Source: Anaeramoeba flamelloides
Taxonomy: Eukaryota; Metamonada; Anaeramoebidae
Length of the DNA stretch: 64,000 bases
Direction of reading: 5' to 3'
NCBI GenBank assembly: GCA_027625915.1
Contig: JANTQA010000029.1
Span: 8,432,001-8,496,000 of the forward strand
The notes beneath the pieces were generated by a model. The model made no database searches, was not told where the DNA came from, and saw only the letters and a list, made by a program, of their open reading frames with translations. Shown piece by piece: positions 24,001 through 35,017 of this stretch. The position numbers and the translations under genes were made by a program. Positions within the stretch are counted from its first letter, which is position 1. Each line of letters begins with the position of its first letter.

Positions 24001-26057
24001 CTGTTATTGTGAAAACACCAGAGGGCAAAATAATGCTGTATTGCAAAGGAGCTGATAATATTATCTATGAACGATTAGTGCCCAACCAAGAATATGCTGA
24101 CGCCACTTTAGATCAATTAGAGGTATTTGCAGCCGAGGGCCTAAGAACCTTGTGCTTTGCCTATCGAGAAGTCGAAGAAAAGGAATATCTTGAATGGAAT
24201 CACAAATTTAAGGAAGCAAACACTGCAATCGAAGATCGTAAAAAGAAGGTAATGACCGTATGCGAGCAAATGGAAAAAAACTTATTGTTAGTCGGCGCCT
24301 CTGCCATTGAAGACAAATTACAAGAAGGCGTACCAGATGCTATTGAATATTTGATGAAGGGCGGTATCAAGGTCTGGGTATTAACCGGCGATAAACAGGA
24401 AACTGCCATTAATATCGGATTTGCCTGTTCCCTATTGACCAACGATATGACCCTTGCCATATTGGCAGGCAACAACGAAGAGGATTTAGACAATTCCTTT
24501 AGCCAAGCAGAAGATCAGCTCAAGGAAAACAAGGAAATTGGCAAGCCATTTGCCATTGTCATCAACGGTAAATCGCTCAGATTGGCATTAAATAAGCAAA
24601 ACAAAAGAAGGTTTTTCAATTTAGGTAAGGACTGCGCCGCCGTGGTTTGCTGTAGGGTAAGCCCCCTACAGAAATCAGAAGTTGTTGATCTTGTACGAGA
24701 CTTTGTTGAGGGCTCTGTAACCTTGGCCATTGGCGACGGCGCGAACGACGTTTCAATGATCCAAGCCGCCCACGTTGGAATTGGTATTTCCGGCCAAGAG
24801 GGTATGCAAGCCGTCATGTCCTCTGATTATGCCATCGCACAGTTTAGATTCCTTCGAAAGCTATTATTAGTACACGGGAGATGGAATTACAGAAGAGTCA
24901 CAAAGCTCATTTTGTATTCCTTCTACAAAAATATGGCCTTTTCCTTTATGCAGGTCTTGTTCGGTATTTATTCAAGTTGGAGTGCACAAACTTTGTTCCC
25001 GGCCTTATTAATTTCGGTCTTTAATGTCTTTTTCACTTCGTTACCAATCCTTGTCATGGGGATTTTCGATCAAGACGTTTCTTCGAAATCAGAATGGATC
25101 CACCCACAGCTATATTCCACAGATAACAGAAAGGGCGAATTTACGCTCAAAAGATTTTGGATTTGGCTAATTGAGGGGCTATACCATTCCTGCGTCATGT
25201 TCTATATCCCATTTTTCATCTATAGGATCACGCCTACCCGATTGGACGGTATTGATGACGGCTTTTGGGTCTTTTCCATAATCATTTACACATCTGTCGT
25301 CTTCGTTGTCAATTTGAAATTAGCCATCGAAACCACCTTTTGGACTTGGATGCATCACTTTACCATCTGGGGATCAATCGCAGTCTGGTTTTTGCTCATC
25401 TTTATTATCTCAACATTTAACTCATTGAAGGGAATCGCCACAAAGACCTTCTCGAACCCTAATTGCTGGCTTTCATTAGTAATTGTAAACATTCTTGCAC
25501 TTGGACCAGATGTCATCTTTAAATACATACGAAGAAACTATTTCCCCCAAAATTTCCATGTTGTACAAGAGAGAGAAAGACTAGGCTTGGAATATAAAAA
25601 AAAGAGCAAAGATGGATCCTCTTCCGATTCATCTTCATCCTCCACTTCATCTTCCGATTCAGATGATGTTAAATTAAATGATTTAAACAAAAAATCTGGT
25701 TCAGATCAAGAAACAGTTAGCAAGGTTAATACAAAGCCTTCGACAGTTATGGTAAACGGTAAAAGATCCAAAAGAAGAGGTTTCGCATTTTCACCTGATA
25801 ACGGCGGATCAGCGAGAATTACAGACCCAGAAAGAGCCACAAGCCAATTTAGAGAAAACGCATTAAAATTATTAGGCAATAAAATGAGTCTTTTGAAAAA
25901 TTTGAAAAATTTGAAAAAAGATGAATTAGCAAAAGAATCAGATTCGTCAGATACTACAGAATCTTCAGATTCTTCAGACACTTCAGATAAATCTGAAAAA
26001 TCTAAAAAATCTTCAAGTACAAGTTCAAGTTCAGATTCAGGATCTTCAAGTGATTAA
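18420..26057 (+). CDS. P4-type ATPase (phospholipid flippase)
   Basis: Six exons: 18420-18428, 18555-18695, 18828-18874, 19064-19904, 20074-20190, 23511-26057, summing to 3702 nt (1233 residues). P4 hallmarks appear in order: [20 protein letters not shown] leading into helix 1; DGETNLK at about 166 (the P4 form of the actuator motif); PISL at 339-342 in helix 4; the phosphorylation site DKTGTLT (Asp392); KGAD in the nucleotide domain; TGDK; GDGAND at about 793; then six more helices. The C-terminal tail is rich in Ser and Asp. It would move aminophospholipids to the cytosolic leaflet, usually with a Cdc50 partner, which is not in this window. Exon 1 codes only MSH and is the least certain piece, chosen because donor GTAAAC and acceptor AAAAG keep phase. 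Intron 5 is 3320 bp and holds repeats H1, B5 and A3. Confidence 0.95.
20636..20965 (+). repeat. Dispersed repeat family H, copy H1 (intronic)
   Basis: About 330 bp similar to 28770-29098, beginning at AACCCCATTTCACT-like sequence and sharing GATTAGAGTTGATATTCA. It lies in flippase intron 5. The reading frame at 20838 is part of it and is rejected as a gene. A purine-only tract (about 21010-21142) follows. Confidence 0.7.
21566..22109 (+). repeat. MITE family B, copy B5 (intronic)
   Basis: A 544-bp element, from TAAACTCCAATTCAAAATTT to GGAATTTTAGTTTA, with core TTGATCGATCAAATGATT. It lies in flippase intron 5 and is the closest match to B2 in orientation and termini. Confidence 0.85.
22732..23244 (-). 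repeat. MITE family A, copy A3 lacking the nested J element
   Basis: A 513-bp element, from TAAACCATTTTCCAGTCAAA to CTTTGACTGAAACAAAGTTTA (inverted ends). Compared with A4 and A5 it is about 190 bp shorter because the J element is absent, so it represents the ancestral form. The reading frame 22625-22972 overlapping it is not a gene. Confidence 0.85.
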
Positions 26058-26809
26058 ATTTAATTATTTATTTTTAATTTATTAATATTTATATTTAATT
26101 TTTTTTTTTTATTTTTGATTTTTCTTCAATAATATTTTAGCTATAAAATAATTTTGTTTTATTTTATTTCTTTATTTATTTTTATTTTTTTATTTTTTTC
26201 AAAAATATTTACTTTTGAGGAAATTAGAAAAGAAAACAATATTTATATCCATTTTTCAAAAAGAATAAAATTATTTCTAACTGTTAGTTTACGATTTTTA
26301 TAATTTTTTTTTTTGCAATTTTTACTTTTTTATGAAATATGCTCGTTTTATGATTTGTGTCAAATTAAAGTGTGTTATATTTAAAAGTAAACCAAATTAG
26401 TACTCTAATGCTTATATTACTATAAGCGCAATATAGTAGATATTGTATATTTTTAGGAATATTAATCGGCTTGTTTGTTTGAAAAAAATTGATATCTTGG
26501 GTTTATGATGCATTTCTAAATATAGCTATAATATATGAAAAAGAACGAAAAAAATTACTTTTAATGACAATTTTTAATTTTTAATCACATTATTTTTATC
26601 TAATGACCTTTCTGAAAAAAATATAGTAGACTGAGGTTGTGCACATTCGCAACTTTACAATGTTACCCTAACCTTAATTAACTCAAAATGTATCAAAAAT
26701 AATTGACTTTACGTAACATAACTTATTGTACCCATAACCTTTTGAAAAAATGTTTCACCATTCTTCATGAATCTAAATATTATATACATATTTCCTAACT
26801 AAGGTCTTC

Positions 26810-27515
26810 TAAACTCTGTTTCAGTTAAGTGGAATCCAAAAAAAAACATTTTTTTCAAATATCAATTATTTTATATAATTGACTTTTGAAAAAACAATAA
26901 GAAATAAGTAAAATAATACATGCCAAAGAATTGTTGATATATGTCTGAAAGAAAACTAATTAATCAATGGAATTTCTTAAAAATTGAAAAACTCAAATTC
27001 AATAGGGCCCCATTGATAAAAACAACGATGTTCGTTTTGAACTTCTACTGGTATTTGAATAATAAATAGAGAAACAATTATCACTTCATTTTTCATACTT
27101 TTCTTTTAGAAATCAAGGGTCAAGGAGCATTGTGTTGGTATTTGTGTTCTCTATTTGAAAAAGGAAATGAAAATGAAGTGAAAATTTTTCACATTTATTA
27201 AACAAATATCAAGATCAAAGATTGAATAGAATCCCAATAGAAATCAATATGATTTCTCAAAAATAATTTCCATGGTTTCAATAACCTTAGAATAACACAT
27301 TTTTACCAAGTGATAATTGATCTTGCAATCAAGAAAATTTTTGTAACTGAATTAGGTTTTAAAAAAAAATCGAAACAAAAAACAAAAATGTGCAAAAATG
27401 TTTTCAATTTTGAAAATTTCCAAAATAAAATTTTTCTTCTAATATCTATTCAAACCCTTTAAACACATGTATTTAACTCATTACAACTGGTCCCCTTTGA
27501 CTGAAAAATAGTTTA
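26810..27515 (+). repeat. MITE family A, full copy A4 with nested J2
   Basis: A 706-bp element that starts AAACTCTGTTTCAGTTAAG and ends TTTGACTGAAAAATAGTTTA, the inverted terminus. It is close to A5 (35620-36324) over its whole length. J2 occupies about 27048-27211. Confidence 0.9.
27048..27211. repeat. Small palindromic MITE family J, copy J2 nested in A4
   Basis: It begins CTGGTATTTGAATAATAAAT and ends with the worn inverted form near CAAATATCAAG. Inner arms CACTTCATTTTT and AAAATGAAGTG also pair. The A3 copy lacks it. Confidence 0.8.
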
Positions 27516-27901
27516 TATATATTTAAAATAAGATTAATGAAAACATTAATTTGAAAACAAAAATCATTTTTAAATTACTGCTATTGATTTCTTGAAAAAA
27601 TATTTTGGTTTAAATTGCACTTAATAAAATTGAAATAATAATAATAATTCGTCGATAAAAAATAATTTTTATTGAAATAATCAAGATATATAATAATTTT
27701 TTCAAAAAGTCAGAATTTAAATTGGTGTGAAAAATTTAAGACTCAAATAGATTTGTTAATTTTTTTTGAATTATATATCTATCTAAAAAGAAATATATCT
27801 TTCTATCTATCGATATATAAATATTAAATATATTTAATTTTTTTTTTTTGTGAATTTTTTAAAATAATAAAAATCCAATAGTCAAAATTTGAATTGATTT
27901 A

Positions 27902-30900
27902 TTAATCTTCTTCAAAGGCCAATTGACAAAAAGGATGTTTTAAAGCCTCTTCGGCTGTTATTCTTTTTCTGTAATCCAATTCTAGCAATTGTTCTAACAA
28001 ATCAAACGCTGAATTAGGGATATTCATTTCATTAAAATTTAGATTATTTGTTTTACATAATTTTTTTAAAGGAACGCCTTTTTGTACTTTATCATAATAT
28101 AAATTTCTGTCAAGCATTTTGCCAATTTTTTCAATCCTTTTTGTCCCAAAGAGCGCAATTAATTCAGCCAATGCAGTTAAATCGTCATCTGGGTGGAAAA
28201 AGGGATATCTTCCAGATAAAAAGGATAACAGCATAACACCCACCGACCAAATATCAATTGAAGTTGTCTGCTTTGTAGATTTGAAAAGAATTTCTGGGGA
28301 ACGAAATCCTCTAGTTCCTGCTCTTGGCGCGCGGAGTGGTAATCTTCGGTCTCTTTTTTTACCACTTGAACCACTGTTATTTTCTCTTTCCTCTTCCATT
28401 TGCTTTTTCATCTTTTTGATTTCTTTCTTTTGTGTTTTTTCAATTAATTCAATATCAGAGACATATTGTGCAAGTCCAAAATCAATAAGCATACCCTTGC
28501 CGGTTTCAACGCAATACAAAAAATTACCTACATTTAGAAATTAATACAAAAAAATTATAATATTTGGTTTTTTTATTTATTTATTTTATTAAAAAGAATT
28601 ATTTAATAAATTGGCACCAATTAGAAATTAAAATAAGTGAAAAATGGATTGTAATTGAAAAATAGATTTAAATAAATGATAAAACAAAAAAAAAAAAATA
28701 AGGAGAATTTGAAATTATTTCTGCAAAATTAGTATTGTATTTATTAATCAAAACAATACATAAAATACTAAAACCCCATTTCACTTAAAGTGGACCAGCC
28801 AAAAATGATAAGTTTTTTTTTTTTTTTAAGAATCAATCAGCATAAGGTTAATTAGAAATAAAAAAAATAATTAACTTCAGATTAGAGTTGATATTCATAA
28901 AAGAAATACCTGAACAAACTTTAAATTTTCTAAAAAAAAAAAAAAATGTTTAAAAAATTTTTGGGCTACTTTCATTGGAAAGTCTGAAGCAAAATTTCTT
29001 AATTTCTTGAGGAAATTAAAATTGGTGACAATAAGAGTTTTTAATAGTAAAAATATATTGATTTTAAAAGAAATTACAAAGCCTCAATTTTCTTCAAGTT
29101 AACTGTTGAGAGAAAAATGTTGGACAGAAAAAAATAGTTGGACAGCAATTTTAATTTTGAACATTACTGAAAATGATTTTTAATTTCAATCGTTTGTGAA
29201 ATAACTAAAGAAAATATCAATAATCTACTTATTAGAATAAGGATTAATGTAATTCGACTTTTTCAAAACCTTATCTCTTATAATCTAAGGCAAGTTTAAA
29301 AATTGCCATTTTCAGAATTAATAGTAAACTTTACTAAAACTTGGATTTTTGTTAAAATAGCATGATCTACTTTAGTTATCAACCATTCAAATGAGTATTC
29401 TACACACACCACAGATTAATGAACTTGTAACACATTTAAACCTGGATTTATATAAAATTCACCTAGTTATCAATAGGATTTGATTTTCAATTTTACTAAT
29501 GTTCCCAATTAAAAATGGTGTCCAACCATTTTTCTGTGTCCAAAATTTTTCTCCCAACAGTAATTTGGATTTTCAAACATTTTTTTTTTTTTCAAATTTA
29601 TAATTTTGCAAAAAAAATAAAAATGAAAAAAAAAAAATTAGAATCTTGTTGTTCTGTTTTTATTTCTCACAAAAAAAAAAAAAAAATGGATTAGTCTTTA
29701 GTGTAATCTCAGGATTCTAAAAATTGAATAATTAACAAAGATGCTTTTTAAAAAATGGTTTTGGGTTTCAAAAATAAAAAACACAGACAAATATATTTAA
29801 TTCCAAATGTTCCATGAATTTTTGGTCTGTATTTTAATAATTCGTTTTAGACAACTATTAAAAAATAGAATCACAAAATTTGGTTGAATAAAATAAAAAA
29901 ATTATATAAGTAAATTTTGAAAAACTGTTCTCAAAAAAGTTTTTAATAGAGACCTAAAAATAGATCTATTACAGTTTGTTGTCTGTTTAAAAGATAACTT
30001 TTGAAAAGTTTTTGTTCTGGTTAAAGTAAAATGTCTCTTATTAACTTTAACTTGTTTAAAAGCAAAAATCCAAATCCAAAAAAACAATTTTTTATTAAAT
30101 AACCACCCCCAAAAAAATATTTGCCAAATCAATTTTAATTGTAAAGTTGGAGTAAATGTTATCTTTTTCTAATATTTTTTTTGTAACTTTTGCTTTTTTT
30201 AAAAACAAAATTCAAACCCAAAAATGATAATTGAATTTTAGGAGCAAAATAGAATTCAAAACAGCAAATTAAAACACATTTTAAACATATCCAATTTTCC
30301 AAAATTCGATATTTAATTGAAAAACTTGGTAAAATTAACTTTTTATAATTTTGATTTTTGATTTTTGAACATTTTTTTTGGTCGCTCGATAAAAACTCGA
30401 AAGATAAAAATTTGCAAGTGGCGGGAGATTATATTAAAAAAAAAAAGTAAAGTCATTTTACCTGGTTTTACGTCTCTGTGAACAATGTTCTTCGAGTGGA
30501 TGTGTGCTAAAGATCTTAAGAGTGCAACCATATATTGAGCAATTTGTTTCACATTTATTTCATGAAAAAAATCTTTAAAATCATCTGTTTGGAAATAAGT
30601 CATCATTAAAGTAATTTGATCCTCATGTCTACAACCACCAAGTAAAGCGCAAACCGTATCGCTTCCTCTTTTGAAAGTTAATGTGTAAAAAATTTAAAGA
30701 TTGGGAGGTTTAGATCGTGATTTGAATAAAAAAAAAAGTTAAAAAAAACGTTGGTGTAACAATTAAAAAAATTTTATTAAATTTTGGTATCTGTTACTGA
30801 TTTTTGAAATTTAATATTACACCAATTATTATTTCATTTTCTTCTTTTAGATTTTTTTTTTAAATAAGAGATCTGTTGATTTTTCAAGAGGTTAAGTTAG

Positions 30901-31378
30901 TTTATTTTGATTTACTTGTTTATTTGAGAAGAAAGAAAAAAAAAAAGTGTTTTTTTTGAGTATTATTTGGTGGGTTTTCACATCGTTTTTTAAAATTATG
31001 GTGGCTCTTTCTTAGTTTGGTAAATCACAAAAAAAGTTATTCCTCGAAGATTAAAAAAAAAAAATTTCTTTTCTTTTTGCAAATTATTTTGAGGCTGTTG
31101 GCTTTTGAGTAAGTTAGATCGTATATTTTGAAAAAACAAAACTAAAAAAACACTGAATATATCACAAACCTAATTTTATGTATTATTTCCATCTCTCGAA
31201 GAATTTTAGTCGGTGAAGAAGTTGGGAATATACGTTTCAGTGCAACAATTCGTCCAGTTGAAATTTCTCTTGCTCGAAAAACTCGACTAAATGTACCTTG
31301 ACCAATTCGTTCAATCTGATCAAACCGTTTGTTTAGTTCAACAAACTTTTCCATTTTACTTTTCTTTTTTTTGCTCAT
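27902..31378 (-). CDS. CDC7: CDC7-type protein kinase (DDK catalytic subunit)
   Basis: Three exons on the minus strand: 31378-31170, 30667-30462, 28527-27902, summing to 1041 nt (346 residues). Features: Gly loop GQGTFSRV (26-33), Lys48 in VALKRI, HRDVKPGNFLY (Asp135), DFGLAQ (154-159), RAGTRGFRSPEIL (207-219), SGRYPFF and DDLTALAEL. The RAGT-GFR-PE activation segment and the HRDVKP-NFLY spacing are diagnostic for Cdc7, which phosphorylates the MCM helicase to fire replication origins together with Dbf4. Human CDC7 has 574 residues; here the kinase insert between DFG and RAGT is only about 45 residues (Lys/Glu-rich) and the later insert is nearly absent. Introns are 502 bp and 1934 bp; the latter contains repeats H2 and G2. 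The Dbf4 partner is not in the window. Confidence 0.95.
28770..29098 (+). repeat. Dispersed repeat family H, copy H2 (intronic)
   Basis: About 330 bp matching H1, in the large CDC7 intron. It abuts family G copy G2 with no gap. It shares ACCCCATTTCACT at the start and GATTAGAGTTGATATTCA internally. Confidence 0.7.
29099..29563. repeat. Foldback MITE family G, copy G2 (intronic)
   Basis: The ends are about 75-bp inverted repeats, starting near TAACTGTTGAGAGAAAAAT on the left and its counterpart ending CTCCCAACAGTA on the right. The sub-terminal motif AATGTTCCCAATTAAAAA is shared with G1. Confidence 0.8.
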
Positions 31379-32835
31379 TTTAATGGGATTCGAAGAACAG
31401 TTGAATTAAAAAAAATGAAAGTTCTCTTTTTCATATAAAATAAAGGTTATTAAATATCCAATATTCTCATAAAAATTGAAATTTTTAACTTGCTCTGATA
31501 ACTGTGTGTTTGATTGGGAAAAAAATCCTTATTTCCAAATCCAAAATTAAGTTTTGCAAATAAAAATTTATAACAACAAAAGAAGAAGGATTATCTAAAT
31601 TTTTATTATCATCTTTTAAGATTTTATTCTTTGAGTTAAACATAAGGGGCCAACTATAAGAGTTTTCTATAAGAGAATTAGTTAGGTTATTTAATAATCG
31701 TCGTTCAAATAGAGAAGATTTGTTCATAAAAGTCATTTAGAAGATGCACTTTGTGCTATTTTTTTATTTTGAGATGCTTTTGAAAAAAAGTAAAGGAAAT
31801 CTAAACAAAAAGGGATTTTTCAAAAATAAAGTCACAAATTCTGGATTTTATTTTGTTTTTTTGGAATGAAAGTGTTGTATTCTAAATAAGAGCTATGCGT
31901 GTCAACTGAAGGTTGGGTATTCAGATTAATTTGAAAAAATGGGTCTATTTTTAAATTTCAAAATTAGTCAAATCGAAATTTTTCATTTTTTGAAGAGTTT
32001 ATTAATTATTATTAGTGATAAGATAGTTTTTAATGGTTTTTAATAATTGTGGGTGAAAAAATCAAAAAGGTTATTTTTCGATTAGTAGATTTTTATTTCT
32101 TAAATTGCAGAAAATCCTAAAATTTGAAATCATAAATAATAATTATTATTCAAAATATGTTTGAAAATCAATTTTAACCTAATTTAAGAGCTAATTTTTA
32201 ACACTTAAAACAATTGGTAAAAGTCTAATTCGTCCCTTAGCCTTCGAAAAACATAAAACCAATATTTATTGTAAAATTAGTAGTACTCAAGAATATATTT
32301 CATTTTATTGTATAAGATTTCGTATATTTGTATATTTTTTTCAGTTTCGTTTGTTTCAAATTTAACTTAATTTTTTTTTTTTATTTTTTCCCAAAAGTAA
32401 ATATTTGAAAAAGTTAAATTAAAAAAAATCGAATTTCCTCAAAAATTTTCAAAAAATACACAGTTAACTTTTTTCATGGCAATCATTTAACAGAATCTCT
32501 TAAGACTTGTCCATCTATAAGCTGCTTTTTTAACATTTAAAGATATTTTGTTTGAGATTTTAGTAAAAAATATTGTTTCTGAAAAAGTAAATTATAATTT
32601 TCTTGATGAATTCTGAAAAGACCAAAAAGGTAAAAAAATGTTGAAAAGATTCTTAAATTTCTTAAAAACCTTTTTTAAAACCCACAATAAAAAAAAAAAA
32701 AAAAATTGAACAAGAACAGCAATTGTCTCTGAAAGTATATTTTACTATGAAAAAAAATACACTTTTTAAAAATTAAATTGATTTGTAAGTTATTTACAGA
32801 AAAATTATTTGTTATTAGATTAAATATAAACTATT

Positions 32836-33478
32836 TTTCAAAAATTTTGACTCTCTTTATAATGTTAATGGAAGATTTTTTGAGTGTTTATCCCAAATTC
32901 TAATCAAAAAAATATTTTCAAATATTTAGATCAGACCATTTTTTCGTTTCTAATTTTGTAATTTTTTGTTTATCTTTTGTTCTTCTTTTTCTATTTTTTT
33001 TTCTAATTCTTTTCTTTTCTGTTTCGTTTGTTTTTTTTTTTTTGATATTTATTTTAAAAAAATTTTTTGAATCTGGTAGTTTTTTTTTTTGATTTTTGAT
33101 ACTTTTTTTTTAACAAAAGATCAAGTGGAAAACAAAATAGATCTTATAAAAGACAAATAATCACTAAGAAAATTGTGAGTATATAATGTCTTCTAAAATG
33201 ATTTTAATTATTAGTATACAATCTTATTGTTAACTATTTTTCAGTGACAGTTTAGTAATAAAAATCAATAATACTTAATTCAAAAAGTGACTCACTTTTT
33301 ATTAGTTTTTGGTTTTATTTTTTTTTTAATTGTTAAAAGATCAGGTTTTTATTTATTTAGAATAATTTAAAAAGCGAATTACAAAGGTGATTGTATTATT
33401 AGTTGATCTTGAATACTAAAGGATATATATATATATATATTTCAATTGATTATATCAGGTTTGTCACAATTTTTTAAA
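32836..33478 (+). repeat. MITE family I, copy I2
   Basis: Collinear with I1 (226-842). Left end CAAAAATTTTGACTCTC, right end TTTGTCACAATTTTTT, with a (TA)n run near the right end. About 640 bp. Confidence 0.7.
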
Positions 33479-33659
33479 TGGAATTTACATTTATAAACCT
33501 TTCTGGTATTTAAAAATAATCTAAAGTTTTTCAATTTTTTTTGAAAATTATAAAATAGGATTCTACCTTATTTCTTCATCATTTATTTATTTATTTTAAG
33601 AATCACAGAAATGAATTTCAACAATTAGACATTTCAAACTTTTTTATAACAGGTTTTTA

Positions 33660-33679
33660 CCCCCCCCCCCCCCCCTCCC
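33660..33679. repeat. Poly(C) run
   Basis: Sixteen consecutive C, a T, then four C, in otherwise very AT-rich DNA. It is the only long G/C homopolymer in the window (the next is seven G at about 45327). Confidence 0.95.
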
Positions 33680-34086
33680 CAAGAACCAAATAAACATTAC
33701 AACAATCTAAAATTATCAAAGATAACTAATGAAAGTGAATAAGATTTAATGATAAATTTTAATGATTACTTTATAAATCTATTTGAACACACTTTTTTCA
33801 AATGAATATTGTCGTTTTCCAAGTAGATTTATTGAACATTGTCAAACCCCCAATAGAAATGGACAAATAGAATATAGATTTTATAATATTTATTATTAAG
33901 TATTTGATCAAAGTTTGAAATTGCACAGTGCTTAAATTTTCAATAGAATTTTTTTCTGAAATTCGTTTACACCACAATTTGAAATTTTATTTTTGTTTTA
34001 AATTTAACCAAAAACAAGTTAGTTGAAATTTATCTTTTTTTTTTTTGTTCAAATTCAATTTGAAACTATGATTTTTTTCAAAGTTG

Positions 34087-34215
34087 ATGAGAAAGTACAG
34101 GAAAATAAAAAGGAAAAAAAAGATCAATAAAGAAGTCAAGAAACTGGATTGCTTTAAGTGTCCATTTTGTGGGATTGAATTCAAAGTAGTGAAACGCCTT
34201 TCGCAACTCATCTAA
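34087..34215 (+). CDS. Small reading frame with half of a C2H2-like zinc finger
   Basis: A 42-codon frame beginning MRKYRKIKRKKK and containing CFKCPFCGIEFKVVKRLSQL, followed at once by a stop. The C-x2-C plus Phe and Leu spacing is that of a C2H2 finger, but the His pair would fall after the stop. A basic N-terminus precedes it. It is probably a truncated gene remnant or a lone exon; no donor follows. Raised GC supports past coding. Confidence 0.3.
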   Translation: MRKYRKIKRKKKINKEVKKLDCFKCPFCGIEFKVVKRLSQLI

Positions 34216-35017
34216 TATTTTGGAAAATTAGAATAAGGAAAAAGAAAAATGAAAGTATCCAAGAATCAATCCAAAATTCTTTTATTTTTTCAATTCTAAA
34301 ATCCAGATACTTATGCAATTAATTTGGTAAAAAATATTTTGATTGTTTTCAATCTTTCTAGCATTTCATTGAATCCCCAAACCTTGGTACATTATTGTAT
34401 GCTAATAATCATTAATTTTAATAAAAATCAAAAAAACAAAGTTTACTTCTCTTAAAATAAAACCAAACAATCAAAAAAACAATTTTATCAATTATAAATC
34501 AAAATTAAGGAAAAAGGAGCTTGAAGTATAAACATTTCATTATCAAATTTATAACTTTGCTTTTAAAATGATTATTAGACTGTGTAAAAATAATATTAAA
34601 AAGAATGAAAAATTGATGGCACTACATAAAAGACTCGAGAAGTGATGGGATATTATTAAAAGTAAAGAAATAATTACATGTATGTAGAAAGCATCTACTT
34701 AATCTATTGGTGATATTTTGATTAAATTTAATCACATTTTAAATATTGGAATTATGAAAAAAGTTAAATTCTTAAAAATCAAAATGAAAAATCAAATATT
34801 TTTTCGAGAGTTCAATACAACTTTTAAAATAAACAAGAAACACAAAAACAATGTCAAGATTAAATTAACAAGCTATTTTTGGTTACTTTACTTCATCTTT
34901 AAATCAAGCCGTATATTTTATTTTTTTTAATTTTTGAGTTATTTTAGAATTTTATTTGATAAATAATTAAAAAAATTATCTATTTTTGATTAATTAATTA
35001 TTTATTTATTCCATTGA

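Larger units (their letters stand above)
26058..27901. other. Convergent intergenic region between flippase and CDC7 genes
   Basis: Both neighbouring genes end here, so it should contain two 3' ends; no processing signal was assigned. It contains MITE A4 with nested J2. Otherwise AT-rich DNA. Confidence 0.6.
31379..35017. other. Intergenic region between CDC7 and TMCO1
   Basis: AT-rich DNA. Holds MITE I2 (32836-33478), a 16-nt C run at 33660-33675, and a small reading frame at 34087. The reading frames at about 31485-31736 (-) and 34718-34930 (+) are AT-coded and not convincing. Confidence 0.55.

Noticed and set aside
34718-34930. Plus-strand frame of 70 residues
   Set aside because: Lys/Ile/Phe/Asn composition expected of random AT-rich DNA; no splice or start context.
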